NCBI RefSeq assembly: GCF_016287535.1
Contig: NZ_JAEFAJ010000024.1
Coordinates: 1-46,963 of the forward strand
Origin: Ruminococcus sp.
GTDB taxonomy: Bacteria > Bacillota > Clostridia > Oscillospirales > Ruminococcaceae
DNA length: 46,963 nucleotides
Direction: 5' to 3'
Shown here: piece by piece, positions 39,478 to 46,963 of the stretch
Layout: every line of letters starts with the position of its first letter
How positions within the stretch are numbered: the first letter of the stretch is position 1
Program-made: the position numbers and the translations under genes
The notes under the pieces: model-generated
What the model saw: the letters and a program-made list of their open reading frames with translations, nothing else
What the model was told of the DNA's origin: nothing
Database searches by the model: none

Positions 39478-42400
39478 ATGGTGAATGTTACACCTAAGCA
39501 GCTGGGAAAGAATGTCAGAATGAGCTTCGGTAAGATTACCGAGCCTCTGGAGATGCCGAACCTTATCGAGGTGCAGAAGAACTCGTATAAGTGGTTCAAG
39601 GAAGAAGGTCTTCGTGAGGTGTTCCGCGAAATGACCGCCATCACCGACTACAACGGCAATCTCGTCCTCAACTTCAAGGACTACCGCTTTGACGACACTC
39701 CCAAGTATTCTCTCGCAGAATGTAAATCAAGAGGAGCTACCTATCAGGTCTCAATGAAAGCGACCGCTACCCTTGCCAACAAGGAGACCGGCGCTGTCAG
39801 CGAAAGTGAGATCTATATGGGCGATTTCCCGCTTATGACGGACAGCGGTACCTTCGTTATCAACGGTGCTGAGCGTGTTATCGTATCTCAGCTCGTTCGT
39901 TCGCCGGGTGTTTATTACGCATTCACAAAGGACAAGACAGGTAAGGACCTTTTCAGTTCGCAGATAATCCCTAACCGCGGTGCGTGGCTGGAGTATGAAC
40001 AGGATTCAAACGACGTTGTTTACGTTCGTATAGATAAAAACAGAAAGATACCGCTCACTACCTTCATCAGAGCTCTCGGAGAAGAGGGCACAGATGAGGA
40101 GATATTCGAGATATACGGCGAGGATGAGCGCCTCAGACAGACTATCCTCCAGAAAGATCAGACAAAGAACCGCTCTGACGCTCTCATAGACGTATACAAG
40201 AAGCTCCGTCCGGGTGAGCCTCCTACGGTGGAAAGTGCGGTCAGCCACCTCAACAACCTCTTCTTTGAGGCAAAGAGATATGACCTCTGCCGTTTCGGAC
40301 GCTACAAGTACAACAAGAAGCTGGGCATAGCTTCACGTCTTTCGGGAAGAACTCTCGCACAGCCCATCGTAAGCGAGATGACAGGTGAGATACTCGCGGA
40401 CGCAGGCGAGACACTCACATATGACAAGGCTTGTGAGATCGAGCAGGCAGGCGTTTACAGCGCTTTCGTAAACGTCGAGTCGAAGGAATACTATACCGAC
40501 GAGCGCGGAGAGACTTCAGTCCGCATGGTAGAGAAGACCGTAAAGGTCATCGGCAACGGTATGGTGGATATCAAGGGCTATGTTGACTTTGACGCCGAGA
40601 AGTACGGAATCAACGAGAAGGTATCCTTCAATGTGCTGAAGGACATCATCGACAACGCTGCCGACGCTGACGAGCTTGAGGAGACAATCAAGAAGAAGGC
40701 TGACGAGCTCTCACCCAAGTATATCACACTTGACGATATCAGAGCTTCCATAAGCTATTTCCTCAATCTCTGCGAGGGCGTAGGTACTGTTGACGATATC
40801 GACCACCTCGGAAACAGACGTATCCGTTCCGTAGGTGAGCTTCTCCAGAACCAGTTCCGTATCGGTTATACACGTATGGAGCGCGGTATCCGCGAGAGAA
40901 TGAACCTCCAGACTCAGGACGTGAATACCCTCACTCCACAGACACTTATCAATATAAGACCTATTTCTTCAGCTATGAAGGAATTCTTCTGTTCCTCACC
41001 TCTGTCACAGTTCATGGATCAGAACAATCCTCTTGCTGAGCTTACACATAAAAGACGTCTTTCAGCCCTTGGTCCCGGAGGTCTTTCAAGAGACCGTGCC
41101 GGATTCGAGGTACGTGACGTTCACTACAGCCACTACGGAAGAATGTGTCCTATCGAGACTCCTGAAGGTCCTAACATCGGACTTATCTCCTACCTCGCAA
41201 CATTCGCAAGGATAAACGAGTACGGCTTCATTGAGGCTCCCTACAGAAAGGTAGACAAGAATACCGGCGTTGTAACCAACGAGGTAGTATACATGACTGC
41301 CGATATGGAGGACAACTTTGTAGTTGCTCAGGCAAACGAGCCTCTCACAGAGGACAACAAGCTTGCAAGACCACGTGTAAACGCGCGTTTCCGTGAGCAG
41401 ATCCTTGAGTGTGAGCGCGAAAAGGTAGACTACATGGACGTTTCGCCTAAGATGGTCGTATCAGTAGCTACCTCAATGATCCCATTCCTTGAGAACGATG
41501 ACGCTAACCGTGCCCTCATGGGCTCGAACATGCAGCGTCAGGCTGTTCCGCTCCTCAAGACAGAGCGCCCCTTCGTCGGTACAGGTATGGAGTACAAGGC
41601 TGCTGTTGACTCTGGCGTATGTGTTGTTTCCGATTACGACGGAAAGGTCACCTACGTTGACGCAGACAAGATCACTATGGTGGATACGGACGGCGTTGAG
41701 CACAAGTACGAGCTCATTAAGTTCAAGCGCTCCAACCAGGGTACCTGCGTGAACCAGAGACCTATAGTCACAGCGGGAGAGGAAGTAAAGAAGGGACAGG
41801 TGCTCGCAGACGGTCCCGCTACCGCTGACGGAGAGATCTCCCTCGGCAAGAACGCCCTCATCGGCTTCATGACATGGGAAGGCTACAACTACGAGGACGC
41901 CGTACTTCTTAACGAGCGCCTTGTAAGAGAAGATGTATTCACATCAGTTCATATAGAAGAATACGAGATCGAGTGCCGCGACACCAAGCTCGGACCTGAG
42001 GAGATCACACGTGATATCCCCAACGTAGGTGACGACGCTCTCGCAAACCTCGATGAAAACGGTATCATCCGCATCGGTTCCGAGGTAAACTCCGGCGATA
42101 TCCTCGTCGGCAAGGTAACGCCAAAGGGCGAGACCGAGCTTACCGCAGAGGAAAGACTTCTCCGCGCTATCTTCGGCGAGAAGGCAAGAGAGGTGCGTGA
42201 TAACTCACTGAAGGTTCCTCACGGCGAATCGGGCGTTATCGTTGATGTAAAGGTATTCACAAGAGATAACTGCGACGAGCTCTCGGCAGGCGTAAATATG
42301 CGTGTTATCTGCTATATCGCTCAGAAGCGCAAGATCACTGTCGGCGATAAGATGGCAGGCCGTCACGGTAACAAGGGCGTTGTTTCACGTATACTCCCTG

Positions 42401-43398
42401 AGGAGGATATGCCTTTCCTCCCGGACGGTACTCCCCTCGATATCGTGCTGAACCCCCTCGGCGTTCCTTCACGAATGAATATCGGACAGGTCCTTGAAGT
42501 ACACCTCGGTATGGCTTGTAAGGCACTGGGATGGCACATCATGACTCCTGTATTCGACGGCGCTCACGAGGACGATATACGTGAATGCTTCAGTATGGCA
42601 AATGAACACGCCAAGGAGCACAAGGACGATATGTTCGAGCTCAAGGCTATGGATAAAGTTATCAACCCCAATGCTCTGGAATTCACAGAGGATTGTAAAT
42701 TTACTCTTTACGACGGACGTACAGGTGAAAAGTTCGATAACCGTGTAACTGTGGGCTATATGTACTACCTCAAGCTCCACCACCTTGTTGACGATAAGAT
42801 ACACGCACGTTCTGTCGGTCCTTACGCTCTCGTTACACAGCAGCCTCTGGGCGGTAAAGCTCAGTTCGGCGGTCAGCGTTTCGGAGAGATGGAAGTCTGG
42901 GCTCTCGAAGCTTACGGTGCTGCATACACCCTCCAGGAGATCCTTACTGTCAAGTCAGACGATACTATCGGACGTGTCAATACCTACGAGGCTATCGTCA
43001 AGGGACAGAACGTACCTACTCCGGGTATCCCTGAGTCCTTCAAGGTACTTATCAAGGAAATGCAGTCACTTTGTCTTGACGTTAAGGTCCTTGACGAAAA
43101 TCAGGAGGAGATCGATCTCACTCAGAGCTTTGACGATGACGATCCGATGCCTTCACGTTCCTACGACGATGAGGATACTCTTGACAATTCAGATTTCTCT
43201 GAGAGTGACCTCGGCGACGCGGGCTTCGGTGTTGAAGGTGAGGACGAGGACGGCGAAGACGGCGTTCTTGATCTTCTCGGCGGAGACGACGACTTCAACT
43301 TCGACGAGGACGACGATATGGACCTCGATTCCGACGATACGGACGTTCTTGATCTGGACGACGACAATGAGGAATTCGATTTCGACAGCGAGGACTAA
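39478..43398 (+). CDS. rpoB: RNA polymerase beta subunit
   Basis: A 1306-residue catalytic subunit. The rifampicin-binding region is [43 protein letters not shown], and wild-type-like Asp, His, Arg and Ser positions are present. [14 protein letters not shown] and [24 protein letters not shown] are the standard C-terminal core. The ATG at 39478 follows AAGGAGG; the frame is open 35 codons upstream in the leader. After the conserved end (about residue 1217) comes a tail of about 90 residues with 44 Asp/Glu and one Arg, much longer and more acidic than most beta subunits have. rpoC follows after 122 bp. Confidence 0.98.
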   Translation: MVNVTPKQLGKNVRMSFGKITEPLEMPNLIEVQKNSYKWFKEEGLREVFREMTAITDYNGNLVLNFKDYRFDDTPKYSLAECKSRGATYQVSMKATATLANKETGAVSESEIYMGDFPLMTDSGTFVINGAERVIVSQLVRSPGVYYAFTKDKTGKDLFSSQIIPNRGAWLEYEQDSNDVVYVRIDKNRKIPLTTFIRALGEEGTDEEIFEIYGEDERLRQTILQKDQTKNRSDALIDVYKKLRPGEPPTVESAVSHLNNLFFEAKRYDLCRFGRYKYNKKLGIASRLSGRTLAQPIVSEMTGEILADAGETLTYDKACEIEQAGVYSAFVNVESKEYYTDERGETSVRMVEKTVKVIGNGMVDIKGYVDFDAEKYGINEKVSFNVLKDIIDNAADADELEETIKKKADELSPKYITLDDIRASISYFLNLCEGVGTVDDIDHLGNRRIRSVGELLQNQFRIGYTRMERGIRERMNLQTQDVNTLTPQTLINIRPISSAMKEFFCSSPLSQFMDQNNPLAELTHKRRLSALGPGGLSRDRAGFEVRDVHYSHYGRMCPIETPEGPNIGLISYLATFARINEYGFIEAPYRKVDKNTGVVTNEVVYMTADMEDNFVVAQANEPLTEDNKLARPRVNARFREQILECEREKVDYMDVSPKMVVSVATSMIPFLENDDANRALMGSNMQRQAVPLLKTERPFVGTGMEYKAAVDSGVCVVSDYDGKVTYVDADKITMVDTDGVEHKYELIKFKRSNQGTCVNQRPIVTAGEEVKKGQVLADGPATADGEISLGKNALIGFMTWEGYNYEDAVLLNERLVREDVFTSVHIEEYEIECRDTKLGPEEITRDIPNVGDDALANLDENGIIRIGSEVNSGDILVGKVTPKGETELTAEERLLRAIFGEKAREVRDNSLKVPHGESGVIVDVKVFTRDNCDELSAGVNMRVICYIAQKRKITVGDKMAGRHGNKGVVSRILPEEDMPFLPDGTPLDIVLNPLGVPSRMNIGQVLEVHLGMACKALGWHIMTPVFDGAHEDDIRECFSMANEHAKEHKDDMFELKAMDKVINPNALEFTEDCKFTLYDGRTGEKFDNRVTVGYMYYLKLHHLVDDKIHARSVGPYALVTQQPLGGKAQFGGQRFGEMEVWALEAYGAAYTLQEILTVKSDDTIGRVNTYEAIVKGQNVPTPGIPESFKVLIKEMQSLCLDVKVLDENQEEIDLTQSFDDDDPMPSRSYDDEDTLDNSDFSESDLGDAGFGVEGEDEDGEDGVLDLLGGDDDFNFDEDDDMDLDSDDTDVLDLDDDNEEFDFDSED

Positions 43399-43443
43399 TC
43401 AAAGGCAAACGAACCAAGAATCGCGGATACGGATAATGAACAG

Positions 43444-43470
43444 CTGCGTTTCCGCTGCGGCGGAACGCAG
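43444..43470 (+). other. Hairpin between rpoB and rpoC
   Basis: CTGCGTTTCCGC (43444-43455) pairs with GCGGAACGCAG (43460-43470), with one bulged T and a TGCG loop. No T-run follows, so it is not a simple terminator; RNA processing between the two cistrons is possible. Confidence 0.5.
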
Positions 43471-43520
43471 ACTATGATCCCGGATTCAGAATTCCGAATT
43501 ATATATTAGGAGGTAGCAGT

Positions 43521-46500
43521 TTGGAATTTACAACTTTTGAATCGATAAAGATAGGTCTTGCTTCACCTGAACAGATCAGGAGCTGGTCTCACGGTGCGGT
43601 TGAAAGACCTGAAACAATAAATTACAGAACTCAGAAGCCTGAGCGTGACGGTCTTTTCTGCGAAAGGATATTCGGACCTACAAAGGACTGGGAGTGTCAC
43701 TGCGGAAAATTCAAGAAGATACGCTTCAAGGGCAAGATTTGTGACCGCTGCGGTGTTGAGGTCACAAGAGCAAGAGTAAGAAGAGAGAGAATGGGTCACA
43801 TCGAGCTTGCTGCTCCCGTTTCCCACATCTGGTACTTCAAGGGCACTCCCTCACGTATAGGACAGGTGCTGGAGGTATCCCAGAAGAGACTTGAAGAAGT
43901 CCTCTACTTCACAAAATATATAGTTACAGACCCCGGCAATACGGAGCTCATCAAGAAGCAGCTCCTCTCAGAGAAGGAGTACCTCTCCTACCTTGAAAAG
44001 TACGGCGACGACTTCAAGGCTGAGATGGGTGCTGAGGCTATAAGGAAGCTCCTCAACGAGTACGACCCTGCAAGATACGACACTCACAAGCAGAGACTTG
44101 TGGAAATGGGCAAGGTATCTCTCGGAGGTAAGAAGCTGGAGTGCTTCAACAAGCCTACAGAGTGCGAGTGCGAGGAGTGTCAGAAGTTCAGGGAGCTGGA
44201 GGATATCGACTGGAGAAACAACCTGGAGATCGTTGCGGACGACCTCAAGGCTGAGCTTGTAGGTCTCCCCGGCGGACAGAAGAAGGTAAAGCTTCTCAAG
44301 AGACTTCAGATCATCGAGGCATTCCGCCTCTCCGGCAACAAGCCTGAGTGGATGATACTCAGCGTAGTTCCGGTAATACCTCCGGATATCCGTCCTATGA
44401 TAATGCTGGACGGCGGACGCTACGCTACATCAGACCTTAATGATCTCTACAGAAGAGTTATCAACAGAAACAACCGTCTGAAGAGAATGCTGGAGCTTGA
44501 CGCTCCCGACATCATCGTAAGGAACGAGAAGCGTATGCTTCAGGAAGCTGTTGACGCTCTCATAGACAACGGCAGACACGGCAGACCCGTTACAGGTCCC
44601 AGCAACCGTGCTCTCAAATCCCTTTCCGATATGCTCAAGGGTAAGCAGGGACGCTTCCGTCAGAACCTTCTCGGTAAGCGTGTTGACTACTCAGGACGTT
44701 CGGTTATCGTTGTAGGACCTGAGCTGAAAATGTATCAGTGCGGTCTTCCTAAGGAAATGGCACTGGAGCTCTTCAAGCCCTTCGTACTGAAGAGACTCGT
44801 TGACAAAAAGGCTATAGCCAATATAAAGAGCGCGAGAAAGCTCATCGACCGTGCCGACAATAAGGTATGGGACGCTCTCGAGGACGTTATCAAGGATCAC
44901 CCCGTTATGCTGAACCGTGCTCCTACGCTTCACAGACTTGGTATCCAGGCATTCGAGCCTATTCTCGTTGAGGGTCGTGCTATCAAGCTCCACCCCCTCG
45001 TATGCTCTGCCTTCAACGCTGACTTTGACGGCGACCAGATGGCTGTACACCTTCCTCTTTCCGCAGAGGCTCAGGCTGAGGCAAGATTCCTTATGCTTGC
45101 CGCAAACAACCTGCTGAAGCCTTCAGACGGTAAGCCTGTTGCCGTTCCTTCACAGGATATGGTACTCGGTTCATACTATCTGACAATGGATAAGCCCGGC
45201 GAACCCGGCGAGGGCAAGGTGTTCCGCGACGTGAACGAGGCTCTCATGGCTTACAACGAGCATGATGTATCTCTCCACGCGAACATCAAGGTAAAGATAA
45301 CAAAGGATATCGGCGACAAGAAGGTATCCAAGGTCATCGACGCTACAGTCGGCAGACTTATCTTCAACGAGAATATCCCTCAGAACCTCGGATACGTTGA
45401 CAGAACCAACTCCGACAAGCAGTTTGATCTTGAGGTTGCTTTCCTTGTAGGAAAGAAGCAGCTCTCAGACATCATCGAGCGCTGCATAAAGATACACGGC
45501 ACAACAACTACCTCCGAGGTACTTGACCGTATCAAGGCTCTCGGTTACAAATATTCAACAAGAGCAGCTCTTACTGTTGCTGTTTGTGACGCTTCTATCC
45601 CGCCGCAGAAGAAAACTATTCTTGCTGAGGCAGACGCGGAGGTCGCTGAGATCACAAGCGAGTATGAGTACGGCTATATCTCCGCACAGGAGAAGTCCAA
45701 GAAGATCATTGCTCTCTGGACTGATACGAATGACAGAGTTACCGCTGCGCTGAAGGCAAACTTCGACCGCTACAATCCGATCTGGATGATGGCTGATTCC
45801 GGTGCCCGTGGTTCTATCTCACAGATCCGTCAGCTTGCAGGTATGCGTGGACTTATCGCTAATACCTCCGGCGGCGTTATCGAGATCCCGATCAGAGCTA
45901 ACTACCGTGAAGGACTTAATATCCTCGAATACTTCGTTGCTTCACGTGGTGCGAGAAAGGGTCTTGCTGATACCGCTCTCCGTACCGCTGACTCAGGTTA
46001 CCTTACACGTCGTCTTGTTGACGTTTCTCAGGACGTTATCATACGTGAGGAGGACTGCGGAACTACAGAGGGTATCGAGGTATTTGAGATAAAGAACGGC
46101 AACGAAGTAGTTGAACCGTTTGAAGAGCGTCTTGTCGGAAGATTTCTTGCCGAGGACCTCCGCGACGAGTCAGGCGAGCTCATAGTATCCCGCAACAAGC
46201 TCATAAACGACGCGGACGCAAAGAAGATAATCGAAACAGGTATCGAAAGGATCAAGATCCGTTCAGTTCTTACCTGTAAGTCAAGAACAGGCGTATGCGC
46301 TAAGTGCTACGGAGCTAACCTTGCAAACAACAATATGGTATCAGTCGGTGAAGCTGTTGGTATCATCGCAGCTCAGTCCATCGGTGAGCCAGGTACACAG
46401 CTTACCATGAGAACCTTCCATACCGGCGGTGTTGCTTCTGCCGACGCGGAAGATATCACACAGGGTCTTCCTCGTGTTGAGGAACTCTTCGAGAGCAGAC

Positions 46501-46963
46501 GTCCGAAGGGTGCCGCTATCCTTTCAAGACTTTCAGGAAAGATACACATTGAAGAGATCAAGACTACAAGAAATATCATTGTTACCAACGATGAGACAGG
46601 CGAGTCTGAAAGCTATATGATACCGTACAACCTCAAGATCAGAGTTCAGGAGAACGAAGAGATCGAAAAGGGAACACGTCTTACAGAAGGTAACATCTAT
46701 CCTGCCGATATCCTTAATATCCTCGGAACACAGGCTGTTCAGAACTACATCATCAATGAAGTTCAGAAGGTTTACCGTTTACAGGGTGTTGATATCAACG
46801 ATAAGCATATCGAAGTTATAGTTCGTCAGATGCTCCGCAAGATCAAGGTGGAGGAGACAGGCAGCAGCTATCTGCTTCCCGGTACTCTCGTTGACAGCAA
46901 GGAGATCGACGCTATCAATGAAGAGCTGCAGGCTCGTATCGACGCAGGCGAGGACGATGTACA
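43521..46963 (+). CDS. rpoC: RNA polymerase beta' subunit, 3' end outside window
   Basis: Open from TTG at 43521 to the window edge (about 1147 codons, close to full length). The start [22 protein letters not shown] matches bacterial RpoC and follows TTAGGAGG by 7 bases. The N-terminal zinc site is [20 protein letters not shown]. The catalytic magnesium motif [16 protein letters not shown] lies near residue 500, coded around 45015. The second zinc site is DCGTTEG ... [15 protein letters not shown], then [25 protein letters not shown] of the trigger-loop region. Partner of rpoB in the core enzyme; only the extreme C-terminus is missing. Confidence 0.97.
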   Translation, partial: MEFTTFESIKIGLASPEQIRSWSHGAVERPETINYRTQKPERDGLFCERIFGPTKDWECHCGKFKKIRFKGKICDRCGVEVTRARVRRERMGHIELAAPVSHIWYFKGTPSRIGQVLEVSQKRLEEVLYFTKYIVTDPGNTELIKKQLLSEKEYLSYLEKYGDDFKAEMGAEAIRKLLNEYDPARYDTHKQRLVEMGKVSLGGKKLECFNKPTECECEECQKFRELEDIDWRNNLEIVADDLKAELVGLPGGQKKVKLLKRLQIIEAFRLSGNKPEWMILSVVPVIPPDIRPMIMLDGGRYATSDLNDLYRRVINRNNRLKRMLELDAPDIIVRNEKRMLQEAVDALIDNGRHGRPVTGPSNRALKSLSDMLKGKQGRFRQNLLGKRVDYSGRSVIVVGPELKMYQCGLPKEMALELFKPFVLKRLVDKKAIANIKSARKLIDRADNKVWDALEDVIKDHPVMLNRAPTLHRLGIQAFEPILVEGRAIKLHPLVCSAFNADFDGDQMAVHLPLSAEAQAEARFLMLAANNLLKPSDGKPVAVPSQDMVLGSYYLTMDKPGEPGEGKVFRDVNEALMAYNEHDVSLHANIKVKITKDIGDKKVSKVIDATVGRLIFNENIPQNLGYVDRTNSDKQFDLEVAFLVGKKQLSDIIERCIKIHGTTTTSEVLDRIKALGYKYSTRAALTVAVCDASIPPQKKTILAEADAEVAEITSEYEYGYISAQEKSKKIIALWTDTNDRVTAALKANFDRYNPIWMMADSGARGSISQIRQLAGMRGLIANTSGGVIEIPIRANYREGLNILEYFVASRGARKGLADTALRTADSGYLTRRLVDVSQDVIIREEDCGTTEGIEVFEIKNGNEVVEPFEERLVGRFLAEDLRDESGELIVSRNKLINDADAKKIIETGIERIKIRSVLTCKSRTGVCAKCYGANLANNNMVSVGEAVGIIAAQSIGEPGTQLTMRTFHTGGVASADAEDITQGLPRVEELFESRRPKGAAILSRLSGKIHIEEIKTTRNIIVTNDETGESESYMIPYNLKIRVQENEEIEKGTRLTEGNIYPADILNILGTQAVQNYIINEVQKVYRLQGVDINDKHIEVIVRQMLRKIKVEETGSSYLLPGTLVDSKEIDAINEELQARIDAGEDDV

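Noticed and set aside
42785..43477. A 230-codon plus-strand frame inside the end of rpoB
   Set aside because: It is a frame-shifted shadow of rpoB with Ser/Arg-rich low-complexity sequence and no ribosome site.

Overview
The window looks like chromosomal DNA of a cellulose-degrading Ruminococcus (Clostridia, Oscillospiraceae). This rests on two secreted proteins with Thr-rich linkers and C-terminal dockerins (one a family 44 glycoside hydrolase), consistent sigma-A promoters (TTGaca-17-TATAAT), strong GGAGG ribosome sites, a T-box-controlled trp operon and a Clostridia-type minimal SufBC pair. The species assignment is inference.

Layout. 1-61: start of a secreted protein leaving the window on the minus strand. 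240-470: a tRNA-Ser-like 3' end without its tRNA, two terminators and three TGTGCATT repeats, probably an old attachment site. 502-3188: minus-strand operon of a DUF4143 ATPase, ProX-type deacylase and carbon-nitrogen hydrolase. 3469-4169: a 27-codon remnant resembling a LigB-type dioxygenase and a pyridoxamine-phosphate-oxidase-like gene. 4313-10232: XRE regulator, GH44-dockerin enzyme and a transglutaminase-dockerin protein with a 42-bp tandem repeat. 10238-12839: diguanylate cyclase, C_GCAxxG protein and nitroreductase. 12943-14865: NifU-like protein plus GGGtGRT protein, a conserved pair of unknown function. 14880-15827: two overlapping unknown genes. 15838-16816: DegV. 16838-18965: putative zinc operon (small Cys-rich membrane protein, ZnuA-like lipoprotein, OB-like lipoprotein) with a Fur/Zur-like box. 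19010-21997: alpha/beta hydrolase and SufD/SufC-like genes. 22118-23038: VOC and GNAT genes. 23147-23290: orphan small RNA. 23322-30218: Trp T-box and trpEGDCFBA. 30225-30482: highly structured intergenic RNA candidate. 30682-33290: two-component system. 33292-35036: TrmH methyltransferase and nucleoside phosphorylase. 35056-37179: DUF4003 protein and PPK2. 37290-39118: FCD-type GntR regulator and TraB/GumN lipoprotein. 39264-end: rpoB with a long acidic tail and rpoC, cut off by the window end.

How the parts work together. The trp operon encodes all seven activities from chorismate to tryptophan and is gated by uncharged tRNA-Trp. The dockerin proteins are probably exported and attached to a cellulosome. 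Two separate iron-sulfur related modules (SufBC and NifU-like/GGGtGRT) occur. The best candidates for undescribed biology are the NifU-like/GGGtGRT pair, the structured RNA after trpA, the orphan RNA before the T-box, the zinc operon lacking a permease, and the unknown pair at 14940-15798. All family names come from reading the translations; no database search was run.
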